Positions 1 to 6,306 of a stretch of 7,150 nucleotides of DNA are shown here, one piece after another. The position numbers and the translations under genes are program-made. Under the pieces are notes generated by a model. That model did no database searches. It had not been told where the DNA came from and saw only the letters and a list, made by a program, of their open reading frames with translations. The stretch is from an uncultured Caryophanales bacterium (lineage in GTDB: Bacteria > Bacillota_I > Bacilli_A > Acholeplasmatales > Anaeroplasmataceae): assembly GCA_937885165.1 (NCBI GenBank), contig CAKZZJ010000051.1:1-7150 (forward strand), given 5' to 3'. Each line of letters starts with the position of its first letter. Positions within the stretch are counted from its first letter, which is position 1.

Positions 1-362
1 TCAATTAGTGATTTAGAATAATTCGTTGGAGTAATTATTAAATCAGCATGTCTATACATTCTTAATATTAATCTATTATATATTAAGGCAATAAGTCTCC
101 AACATCTAAATGAATATTTGAAATCTTCTATTGTAGAATGACCATGTACTATTACTTTCATACCTTTTTTCTTACATTTTTTCAATACTTTGTAAGAATC
201 AAAAAATAATGTGTTGATGTGTGGTATATCAAATGAATCATTTGAATCTAATGTATATTCTACATTCGCAAGTTCAAGTGCCTTTTTCTGGTGAGTCAAA
301 GCTCTTCCTATACCGCTTTGTTTCATCTTTTTTTGGTTTTCAAAATACAATAAGATTTTCAA
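1..362 (-). CDS. Family 4 glycosyltransferase, CpoA-like glycolipid synthase (N-terminal part, cut by window edge)
   Basis: Only the first ~120 codons are present; the frame is open to base 1. The start is a TTG at 360-362, placed by an AGGAG at 371-375 with an 8-base gap; the nearby ATG frame closes at once. The protein opens KILLYFENQKK, then SGIGRALTHQKKAL (about residues 16-29), HINT, VIVHGHSTIEDF, and ADLIITPTNYSKSLI at the edge. These match my memory of the N-terminal GT-B domain of bacterial family 4 glycosyltransferases such as pneumococcal CpoA, which add a second sugar to glucosyl-diacylglycerol at the inner membrane face. The nucleotide-sugar binding half lies outside the window, so donor and acceptor cannot be judged. 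It starts 11 bases after the tocopherol-cyclase-like gene, whose TAG stop overlaps its ribosome binding site, so the two are probably translated together. The family call is fairly firm; the glycolipid role is inferred from recalled similarity. Confidence 0.75.
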   Translation of the reverse strand, partial: MKILLYFENQKKMKQSGIGRALTHQKKALELANVEYTLDSNDSFDIPHINTLFFDSYKVLKKCKKKGMKVIVHGHSTIEDFKYSFRCWRLIALIYNRLILRMYRHADLIITPTNYSKSLI

Positions 363-370
363 AATAACAT

Positions 371-375
371 CTCCT
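371..375 (-). promoter_or_regulatory. Ribosome binding site fixing a TTG start
   Basis: AGGAG on the minus strand, 8 bases before the TTG at 360-362. It overlaps the TAG stop of the upstream gene (374-376). No ATG in the correct frame exists nearby, so this site decides the start of the glycosyltransferase. Confidence 0.7.
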
Positions 376-1483
376 ATTCATTTTTATCATATTCGCCATA
401 TTCGCAACCAATATTTTTAGCAATTATTTCATCCACTAATTTATTTTTATGATATAGACTGATTTTGCCGATACCATTTCCACCATTCCATAATCTGTTA
501 TGAAGCTTTTTACCATTTGGTGCTTCATAATTAACTAATATCATATCTTTTTTAAGACACTCAATATCAGTAACCATTTTATTATTCCAAGTCTTTTGTT
601 CTATATGCCAAATGACCTTATCATCTTCTTCATAAGCATTAAATTTAGTTCTTGTAAATGTCCAGAATTTAGAAAAATTAAATTCATAACATTTACCTTC
701 ATAATAAAATGCTGATAATAATTTTCTATTAAGTGGCAAAAACCAGATTTTTGGTCTTCCTCCACCTATATCAAATACACTATTTTCTAATTTTTTATTA
801 TATTTAGTGCTGTATAAATTATTAGATGACAGCCATACCCAAGGGGAAGTAAAATCAGAACCCCAGTTTTTATCAGCATAACCATATGATGTATCCTTTG
901 AAATTATATATTTTTCACCATTTATTATAACTTCACCAGAAAAATATGATTTCATTCCTTCAGCATGCCAAAACATCTGGAATGCTTTTAATTTTCTAAA
1001 TAATTTTGAGGCACCATATCCTACATTAAATGTTATATCCTTTTCTATCTTTAGATCCCAAGACATCTTCCCATAACCTGACATATATTCAGGATGCTTT
1101 AATACATCTTCTTTATCAAAATCAATTATGCCATAAGTTTCATATTCATCTAAATAACAATCATCTGTAGAAATACTAAAAGGCTTTTTAGGGTGAACTT
1201 TTATATTTTTAAGACCAAAAAACCTATTTAATTCCATATGATCTTCGCCCCAGCATCCGGCCTTAATCATCAAATATGAAGGAATATCACCTAGTCTTCC
1301 AAATTTAGGAACATTATCTTCATATTTATTATTACATATAAAGAACTCAATAAAAAATGATTTTTCTTCTCTTGTTTTTTCATTTATACCTGTAAAAGAA
1401 TGCCACCACCAGTCATAGCCACATTTTTTGAATTTGCCCTCAAGCATTAATTCATCTCTTGTTTGATCATGCTTATTAAACAT
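374..1483 (-). CDS. Tocopherol cyclase family protein (lipocalin-like, function unknown in Bacillota)
   Basis: 369 residues, no signal peptide and no membrane helix; predicted cytosolic and rich in Trp, Tyr and Phe. Motifs resembling plant/cyanobacterial tocopherol cyclase (VTE1, Pfam Tocopherol_cycl) are GYDWWWHSFTG (22-32), an aromatic strand FFIEFFI (43-49), WHAEGMKSYFSGEVIINGEKY's core around 172-192, and the signature ADKNWGSDFTSPWVWLSS (203-220), equivalent to the family's E/D-KNWG..FP..W.W. VTE1 closes the chromanol ring of tocopherol. Bacillota are not known to make tocopherol, so the substrate here is unknown and could be another lipid or hydrophobic ligand. The ATG start is supported by GGAG at 1490-1493, 6 bases upstream. 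It lies between the queT continuation (3 bases) and the glycosyltransferase (11 bases), suggesting shared transcription and perhaps a membrane-lipid role. The family call is from motif recall, not a search. Confidence 0.75.
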   Translation of the reverse strand: MFNKHDQTRDELMLEGKFKKCGYDWWWHSFTGINEKTREEKSFFIEFFICNNKYEDNVPKFGRLGDIPSYLMIKAGCWGEDHMELNRFFGLKNIKVHPKKPFSISTDDCYLDEYETYGIIDFDKEDVLKHPEYMSGYGKMSWDLKIEKDITFNVGYGASKLFRKLKAFQMFWHAEGMKSYFSGEVIINGEKYIISKDTSYGYADKNWGSDFTSPWVWLSSNNLYSTKYNKKLENSVFDIGGGRPKIWFLPLNRKLLSAFYYEGKCYEFNFSKFWTFTRTKFNAYEEDDKVIWHIEQKTWNNKMVTDIECLKKDMILVNYEAPNGKKLHNRLWNGGNGIGKISLYHKNKLVDEIIAKNIGCEYGEYDKNE

Positions 1484-1486
1484 ATT

Positions 1487-1711
1487 TTACTCCAACTCAA
1501 ACTCAACATTATTTAATGCATTATCTTTCTTTGTCATATTTATGATATCAGGTAATGTTCCTAATAATATGATAAAGAAATATATATAATAATATAGATT
1601 GGTTATAGCGCCTTCTTCTAAAATCCCTGCTATTATTAAAATTGTGATAATATCCGTTACTAATATAATACTTAAAGTAAGATTAACTTTTTTATTTTTA
1701 ATTAAGTATGA
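1487..1711 (-). pseudogene. In-frame continuation of the QueT-like gene beyond a TAA stop (74 codons)
   Basis: After the TAA at 1712-1714 the same frame stays open for 74 codons and ends in TAA at 1487-1489. The translation looks like real membrane protein: helix LTLSIILVTDIITILIIAGI (11-30), a short polar loop LEEGAITN, a second helix about 39-57 (YYYIYFFIILLGTLPDI), then a charged tail. It has no usable start codon with a ribosome binding site of its own. The GGAG serving the next gene lies inside its last codons, so the ancestral reading frame probably ran up to that gene without a gap. The simplest reading is a nonsense mutation removing the last 74 residues of a 312-codon membrane protein; stop readthrough or a sequencing error are alternatives. 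Confidence 0.6.
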
Positions 1712-2425
1712 TTATAAAACATATGAAACTATAAGCACCAGAATTGTTATAAGATAATATGATCCATTATTTAAAATAAGAAAAAATGCTGAATTATATA
1801 TAACTTCTTCTCCATTTATTTTAGTTAAAGGATTGGCAAAAAATAAAATAGTAAATAAAGAGCCAAGAAGTGTTGAAAGTAGATTATATAAATTAAATAC
1901 TTTAGACCTGATTTTAACATTTGTAGTGTCATAATCAAGTAATTTAACCAAAGCTCTATTATTATAAATAGATAACATAAATGGTATTCCTAAAAAATAA
2001 AGAACAATCGCTTCACCTATACCTACTGTAAATACATTATACCAAAATGCAGCAGGTTCGAATAATTCTTCACCAAAAGCCAGTGCTAATTCTACAGGAA
2101 CAATAAACATATTTGATATAACTGGAAATATTGCTGCTACATAAATATTTCTAACAAATAGCATAGGTATTATAGCAATTGCTGTAGCAAGAGTACCAAA
2201 TAATATATCATACCATCCAAGAGGTGATAATATATTTGAAATTAAACATGCTAAAATTAAAGGAATAGCATATTTTTTCTTATATAGCACTAATAAAACC
2301 AGTACTTCACTTATTCTAAACTGAATCGCTTCATAACTTGTCGCACTAAAAAGCCAGGTTATAGCTACATAAAGCGCCATAATTACAGCAGATTCCGCAA
2401 TAAATTTCAAATCAAATTTTTTCAT
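1712..2425 (-). CDS. queT: QueT family queuosine precursor transporter with extra C-terminal membrane region (possibly truncated)
   Basis: 237 residues. Residues ~5-155 match the QueT family, the membrane S-component of an ECF-type importer for preQ1/queuosine precursors: ALYVAITWLFSATSYEAIQFR (18-37), FRISEVLVLL, SNILSPLGWYDILFGTLAT (63-81) and a GIGEAIVLY helix. A typical QueT ends near 160-170; here a further ~75 residues add helices at ~178-197 and ~208-236. The frame then hits TAA and resumes for 74 more codons, so the encoded protein may be a truncated form of a longer fusion. I chose the ATG at 2423-2425 because AAAAGGA (2433-2439) lies 7 bases upstream; a TTG at 2476 is in frame but has no site and would precede the QueT start. 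A sigma-A-like promoter lies at 2485-2512. The core family is fairly sure; substrate and function of the tail are not. Confidence 0.78.
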   Translation of the reverse strand: MKKFDLKFIAESAVIMALYVAITWLFSATSYEAIQFRISEVLVLLVLYKKKYAIPLILACLISNILSPLGWYDILFGTLATAIAIIPMLFVRNIYVAAIFPVISNMFIVPVELALAFGEELFEPAAFWYNVFTVGIGEAIVLYFLGIPFMLSIYNNRALVKLLDYDTTNVKIRSKVFNLYNLLSTLLGSLFTILFFANPLTKINGEEVIYNSAFFLILNNGSYYLITILVLIVSYVL

Positions 2426-2451
2426 ATATTTATCCTTTTCTAATCGATAAA

Positions 2452-2467
2452 TACTTTTTTTAAAGTA
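2452..2467 (-). promoter_or_regulatory. Small hairpin in the queT leader
   Basis: A perfect 6-bp inverted repeat, TACTTT-AAAA-AAAGTA on the minus strand, in the predicted ~53-base leader of queT, ending 26 bases before the start codon. It is all A/T apart from one C-G pair, so it is weak. Its role is unknown; it does not have the shape of a known preQ1 aptamer. Confidence 0.3.
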
Positions 2468-2484
2468 CCTCTTCAACGAATTAT

Positions 2485-2512
2485 ATTATAAATGAATAAA
2501 TTAATTTTGCAA
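2485..2512 (-). promoter_or_regulatory. Sigma-A-type promoter for queT
   Basis: On the minus strand, a -35 TTGCAA (2507-2512), a 16-base spacer and a perfect -10 TATAAT (2485-2490). Transcription would begin near 2478, giving a leader of about 53 bases before the ATG at 2425. The position, directly upstream and facing queT, supports the call. Confidence 0.6.
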
Positions 2513-2539
2513 GTTTTATTTTAATATAAAGTTAAAATA

Positions 2540-2548
2540 TGATACAAT
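2540..2548 (+). promoter_or_regulatory. Extended -10 promoter element for hslO
   Basis: TGATACAAT is an extended -10 (TGn plus TACAAT at 2543-2548). The -35 is poor: TTTAAT at 2520-2525 with a 17-base spacer is the best fit, which suits an extended -10 promoter. The start of transcription would be near 2555, about 37 bases before the hslO ATG. Confidence 0.5.
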
Positions 2549-2560
2549 ATTTTAGTATCA
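2540..2560. promoter_or_regulatory. Inverted repeat overlapping the hslO -10 (possible operator)
   Basis: TGATAC at 2540-2545 and GTATCA at 2555-2560 form a perfect 6-bp inverted repeat with 9 bases between. It covers the extended -10 and the expected start of transcription, where a repressor would block RNA polymerase. A second, tight inverted repeat (AAATCA-TT-TGATTT) lies at 2562-2575. I recognise no known regulator's box in either; in DNA this AT-rich chance repeats are common. Confidence 0.3.
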
Positions 2561-2591
2561 AAAATCATTTGATTTGAAAGGAATTTTTAAT

Positions 2592-3473
2592 ATGGATTAT
2601 TTAGTTAAAGCCTATGCGATGCATGAGGGTGTAAGAATATATGCTGCAAGAACAACAGATTTGGTAAGCTATGCCCAAAAAAGGTTTAATATGTGGCCAA
2701 CAAGTGCTGCAGCATTAGGAAGAGTGCTTACTATATCTGCTATAATGTCATGTACATATAAAAGCGGTGAATTTTTAAATATTAGTGTCAATGGCGGCGG
2801 ACCTATAGGTAAAATTACTGTTGAAGCAACAGATGGTAAAGTAAGAGGCTATGTAGAAAATCCTGGTGTCTATTTAAAAAGAGGAAATAAGCTTGATGTG
2901 GGCATGGGTGTTGGTAATGATGGCATGATTGAAGTAATAAAAGATTTACATATGAGAGAACCTTTTTCATCATCATGTGAACTTGTATCAGGTGAAATAG
3001 CTGAAGATTTTACATATTATTTTGCTAAATCAGAACAAATTCCTTCTTCTGTTGGTTTAGGAGTACTATTCAACCCCGATTCTAGCGTAAAGGCTGCAGG
3101 CGGATTTTTAATTCAGGTTATGCCAGGATGTAGGAGTGAGGATTTGGATAAGCTTGAAGAAAAACTTAAAACAATCAAACCTTGTTCCACCATGATAGAT
3201 GAAGGAATGGAACCTGAAGATATCATAAAAGAGATCACTGATGGTGACTATGAATTATTAGAAAAAAGGGATTTAAGTTATGAATGTAATTGTTCTAAAG
3301 AAAGATTTAGAAAAGGGCTTAAAACCTTAGAAGTTGAAGATTTAGAAGATATTTTATCAAAAGAAAAAAAAGCAGAAATCACATGCAATTTCTGTAATGA
3401 AAGATACATTTTTACTGAAGAAGATCTAAAGAAAATCTTAGAAGAAAAGAAAAAAGAAAAGCATAATAAATAA
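2592..3473 (+). CDS. hslO: Hsp33 redox-regulated molecular chaperone
   Basis: 293 residues, the usual Hsp33 length (~290). Hsp33 is a cytosolic holdase that is idle while reduced and zinc-bound, and binds unfolding proteins once hypochlorite or peroxide with heat oxidises its cysteines and releases zinc. The four zinc ligands are visible: C232 and C234 (YECNC) and C265 and C268 (CNFC). The N-terminal domain shows VKAYAMHEGVRIYAARTTDLV and GRVLTISAIMS, and a GGGPIGKITVEA stretch typical of the family. I start at ATG 2592 because AAAGGA (2577-2582) lies 9 bases before it and Hsp33 normally begins MDYLVKA-like; a TTG at 2574 would add six unsupported residues. The C-terminal tail is very lysine-rich. 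It is monocistronic: divergent from queT and closed by the hairpin at 3486-3522. Confidence 0.95.
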   Translation: MDYLVKAYAMHEGVRIYAARTTDLVSYAQKRFNMWPTSAAALGRVLTISAIMSCTYKSGEFLNISVNGGGPIGKITVEATDGKVRGYVENPGVYLKRGNKLDVGMGVGNDGMIEVIKDLHMREPFSSSCELVSGEIAEDFTYYFAKSEQIPSSVGLGVLFNPDSSVKAAGGFLIQVMPGCRSEDLDKLEEKLKTIKPCSTMIDEGMEPEDIIKEITDGDYELLEKRDLSYECNCSKERFRKGLKTLEVEDLEDILSKEKKAEITCNFCNERYIFTEEDLKKILEEKKKEKHNK

Positions 3474-3485
3474 TTTTGGTTGTTT

Positions 3486-3522
3486 AAAAAGAGAAATCCA
3501 TTTCAGTGAGATTTCTCTTTTT
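3486..3522. terminator. Bidirectional intrinsic terminator between convergent genes
   Basis: A 13-bp perfect stem (AAAAAGAGAAATC at 3486-3498 with its complement at 3510-3522) around an 11-base loop. Each arm gives a T-run on one strand: the plus strand has six T at 3518-3523, the minus strand five T at 3490-3486. It lies 13 bases after the hslO stop and just past the end of the minus-strand reductase gene, so it can end both transcripts. Confidence 0.88.
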
Positions 3523-3528
3523 TATATT

Positions 3529-4380
3529 TTATTTGTTTTTTGCAAGAAAACTTACTGCACCATGGGCAGCAATATTTCCTTCGCCTACAGCTTTAGTATA
3601 TTGATATGGTCTTCCTGTACAGTCACCAGCAGCAAATACACCTCTCATACTAGTTTCACAGGCTCTATTTACTTTAATATGAGAACCATCTACTTCTATA
3701 CCAGGAACTAATATTTGTGGTGATACAGCACTCTTAAGCATAAATATGATATCTGATTCAATATCAGAATCATCAAATACCATATGCATCTTACGTCCTT
3801 CTCTTTTTATTTCTTTAGGTCTTTTTGTTATAACTTCTACATTATCTCCTTTTATTTCATAATCCTTATATAAAGGAATAAAATAAATCTTAGCTGCGAT
3901 TTCCTGCAAAAATTCCACTTCTTCTTCAAAATCTTTATTTTGAGCATATACAGTCATAACTTTATTTTTATAAAGCATCCCATCACATGTAGCACAATAA
4001 GATACACCCATTCCTACATTATCAAGCTCACCGGGAATTGGCTTCTGCATTTCTACACCGAGACCTAAAATTACACATTTGGCATCAAATTCTTCACTTC
4101 CGCATAATAAAGAATAATAATCTCCCATATCATAGACACCAGTAACCTGCTTTTCAGTGATTTCTATACCTTGAGCCGCAATCTGTTTTGAAAATACTTC
4201 ACGCATTTCTTTTCCACTCACACTGATTAAACCAGGATAATTAGTTATCTTTTCAGCTGCGTTAATTTTAAATGATAATTTCTTTGATCCGAACCAGATA
4301 AAATTTTTATTTAATTGTTTTAATGTAAGAGCCGCACTGATTCCGGCAGCACCAGTTCCTATTATCGCAACATCATACAT
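3529..4380 (-). CDS. Thioredoxin-reductase-like flavoprotein lacking the NADPH motifs (possible ferredoxin-dependent type)
   Basis: 283 residues, shorter than classic TrxB (~305-320). FAD-binding features are intact: GTGAAG (8-13) in the N-terminal Rossmann fold, and FAAGDCTGRPYQYTKAVGEG (249-268), with G252-D253 contacting FAD. The redox-active pair is C129-A-T-C132 followed by D133, as in low-molecular-weight thioredoxin reductases. Where TrxB has the NADPH loop GGGxSA, this protein reads VYAQNKD (144-150), and where TrxB has HRRxxxR it reads IPLYKDYE (168-175). Both NADPH signatures are therefore absent. Clostridial flavin thioredoxin reductases that take electrons from ferredoxin show the same loss, so reduction of thioredoxin by ferredoxin is a plausible inference. 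The start overlaps the cca stop by 8 bases, with AGGAAG at 4387-4392, implying coupled translation. It is the last gene before the terminator. Confidence 0.82.
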   Translation of the reverse strand: MYDVAIIGTGAAGISAALTLKQLNKNFIWFGSKKLSFKINAAEKITNYPGLISVSGKEMREVFSKQIAAQGIEITEKQVTGVYDMGDYYSLLCGSEEFDAKCVILGLGVEMQKPIPGELDNVGMGVSYCATCDGMLYKNKVMTVYAQNKDFEEEVEFLQEIAAKIYFIPLYKDYEIKGDNVEVITKRPKEIKREGRKMHMVFDDSDIESDIIFMLKSAVSPQILVPGIEVDGSHIKVNRACETSMRGVFAAGDCTGRPYQYTKAVGEGNIAAHGAVSFLAKNK

Positions 4381-5707
4381 TTTTATCTTCCTCTTTTTCG
4401 CTATTTAAATAGTTTATAATATCTTCTTTGGTATTATTAATTTTACCATCGATTACTAAATTTAAAATTTGAACTAATTTTTTACCTATTTCCTCACCAT
4501 GATAACCAAATCCAACAATTACATCACCATTTATTGCTAGATCTTTAATTTTGAAGCATTCTTTTTCTTTTATGATTTTTTCATAATTTTCTACTACCTT
4601 ATCTAGATCAACAATAAATTTTTCAATACCAACATGATCTTGATAATCGCTTCTTTTTAAATCAATAAGTTTTAAAAATAATTCATTAGAATTAGCACCT
4701 AATTTATATAATAATCTTTTGGTGTTTTTAAGTGATAATGAGAAATCATAATCATGATATAAGACGAGTAAATATACATCATCAACTACTATCTTAGGCA
4801 TTTTTAGTCTTTTTAAGATATCCTTTGTCATTTCTGCCCCGACCTTTGGATGATTATAATAATGATAATAACTAGCTCCTAAATCCTTATCATAAACAAC
4901 AGAGCGTGGTTTACCTATATCATGAAAGAATGCGGCAAGCTTCACTTCTAATTCCGGTTTAACACCAGCTACTACATTAACAGTATGAGTATATAAATCG
5001 TGAGGATGATATTTATTCTTCTGGTCGAAATCAAACATATCTTCTATTTCAGGAATAAATACAGCGATTATCTCTCTATATTCATGTAAAAATTTATATG
5101 CATTTGGAGAAACTATAATTCTATTAAATTCTTCTCTTATTCTTTCTATGGCCACATCATGTAATAAATCTTTATAATAAAACATCATCTTCTTGGTAAA
5201 TGTTTCAATATTAAAATCAAGTGTTACTGCAAGTCTTAGCGCTCTAAGTATTCTAAGTGGGTCCTCATTAAATCTATCAACAGGAGAATTCACACATCTT
5301 ATAACCTTATAATTGATATCATCAAAGCCAATAAGGTTTTCACCTTCTTTTATTCCTATTAAGCCTCTCATCTTATTATAAGCAAGTGAATTTATTGTGA
5401 AATCTCTTTTAGCTAAATCTGAAAGAAGTGTCGCATCATCACCCCTATAGGTTGTGATTTCCAGCGTCATTTCATTAATTATGATAGAAACAGTGCCATG
5501 GTCAAAACCACCATTTGAAAACTGATTATAATCCTTAAAGATATTTTGGATATCATTTACTTTTGCGTTAGTAGTGATATCAAAATCTTTAGGAGTATTG
5601 CCCATAATTAAATCTCTTACAGCACCGCCCACTAAATATGCTTCATATCCTGATCTTTGAAGCATATCTATTACAAAATCGACCTCATCAGGTACTATAA
5701 AATTCAT
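4373..5707 (-). CDS. cca: CCA-adding enzyme (tRNA nucleotidyltransferase) with HD domain
   Basis: 444 residues. Completes or repairs the 3' CCA end of tRNAs in the cytosol. Class II nucleotidyltransferase motifs are all present: LVGGAVRD (25-32), catalytic carboxylates D41 and D43 in DFD, TTYRGD (85-90), the ribose-recognising KRDFTINSLAYN (100-111), GFDD (127-130), and the base-templating EDPLRILRALR (148-158). A C-terminal HD phosphohydrolase-like domain is visible: HDLYTH (236-241), FFHDIGKP (260-267) and a further His near 286, with YHD later on. HD-bearing versions occur in clostridia and proteobacteria; Bacillus-type Cca lacks it. The ATG overlaps the upstream TAA by one base, and AGAGG (5717-5721) sits 9 bases before it. 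It ends in TGA inside the next gene's start. An A-adding enzyme or poly(A) polymerase of the same family is a less likely alternative. Confidence 0.93.
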   Translation of the reverse strand: MNFIVPDEVDFVIDMLQRSGYEAYLVGGAVRDLIMGNTPKDFDITTNAKVNDIQNIFKDYNQFSNGGFDHGTVSIIINEMTLEITTYRGDDATLLSDLAKRDFTINSLAYNKMRGLIGIKEGENLIGFDDINYKVIRCVNSPVDRFNEDPLRILRALRLAVTLDFNIETFTKKMMFYYKDLLHDVAIERIREEFNRIIVSPNAYKFLHEYREIIAVFIPEIEDMFDFDQKNKYHPHDLYTHTVNVVAGVKPELEVKLAAFFHDIGKPRSVVYDKDLGASYYHYYNHPKVGAEMTKDILKRLKMPKIVVDDVYLLVLYHDYDFSLSLKNTKRLLYKLGANSNELFLKLIDLKRSDYQDHVGIEKFIVDLDKVVENYEKIIKEKECFKIKDLAINGDVIVGFGYHGEEIGKKLVQILNLVIDGKINNTKEDIINYLNSEKEEDKNV

Positions 5708-6264
5708 TATTTATTACCTCTTAGTTTTAATCCGTCCTTGAAGGCACTTCCAACTACTTCCTTGCATAAAACATATTTATTGTTAAATGGGTCATAGGCG
5801 ATTGCTTCAAGCTTATCTAAATCAACTTTACCATCTGTAAGTACACTATCATCTACAGATACATTCACAATTGTGCCAATTAATTTGCCATCACTAGAAA
5901 ATGATTTAAGCTTACATTCCAAAGCTATAGGATATTCTTCAAACAGTGGAGCATCAACAAATTCTGATTTGATAGGATGAAAATTGGCTTTCTTTACTTT
6001 GTCTTCTTTTTTCCCTGATACTACACCAAAATAATCACTTTCTACAACTGTTTTTTTAGTAGCGATGCTTATAGTAAAAGCACCTCTTTTTAAGAAATTC
6101 TCTGTGGTTTTATGTTCTGATAAAGAAATAAACACCTCATCTGTTTCACTCATTGCACCCCAGGCTGCGTTCATAATATTAGAACTGCCATCATCATTAT
6201 AAGTCCCAATCATTAATACTGGTTCGGGATAAATCCATGACTTAACACCAAAATTTTTCCTCAT
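5707..6264 (-). CDS. Flavin reductase family protein (flavoredoxin-like, FMN-binding split barrel)
   Basis: 185 residues from the preferred start. It is related to the flavin reductase/flavoredoxin family, which bind FMN in a split barrel and pass electrons in anaerobe redox chains. Visible family features are RKNFGVKSWIYPEPVLMIGT near the start, NIMNAAWGAMSETDEVFISL (34-53 of the longer form), FTISIATK, and VVSGKKEDKVKKANF. I favour the ATG at 6262-6264 because related proteins begin MRKNFG and a GGTGA lies 5 bases upstream; an ATG at 6276 would add four residues, but its nearest AAGG is 18 bases away. Its TAA overlaps the cca ATG by one base. The electron donor and acceptor cannot be read from the sequence; the nearby reductase is a possible but unproven partner. 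Confidence 0.85.
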   Translation of the reverse strand: MRKNFGVKSWIYPEPVLMIGTYNDDGSSNIMNAAWGAMSETDEVFISLSEHKTTENFLKRGAFTISIATKKTVVESDYFGVVSGKKEDKVKKANFHPIKSEFVDAPLFEEYPIALECKLKSFSSDGKLIGTIVNVSVDDSVLTDGKVDLDKLEAIAYDPFNNKYVLCKEVVGSAFKDGLKLRGNK

Positions 6265-6306
6265 CTTCTTCACCATTATAGATTTAATATCTATCCTTTC
6301 TATTTT

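Noticed and set aside
1712..1714. TAA read as an amino acid through a changed genetic code
   Set aside because: TAA ends hslO, the flavin reductase, the helicase and the reductase at sensible family lengths, so a reassigned TAA is not supported.
2430..2475. AGAGG near the start of the queT leader, resembling the 5' arm of a preQ1-I riboswitch
   Set aside because: The pairing CCUCU arm and the A-rich pseudoknot tail are absent; the hairpin formed instead uses TACTTT/AAAGTA.
2426..2476. An N-terminal extension of QueT from the in-frame TTG at 2476
   Set aside because: It has no ribosome binding site, lies almost on the predicted transcription start, and precedes a well placed site for the ATG at 2425. 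It adds only basic residues unlike the family.
6265..6306. ATAGAT-ATTAA-ATCTAT repeat between the helicase and flavin reductase genes as a terminator
   Set aside because: Only 6 bp, nearly all A/T and without a following T-run; it is unlikely to stop transcription.
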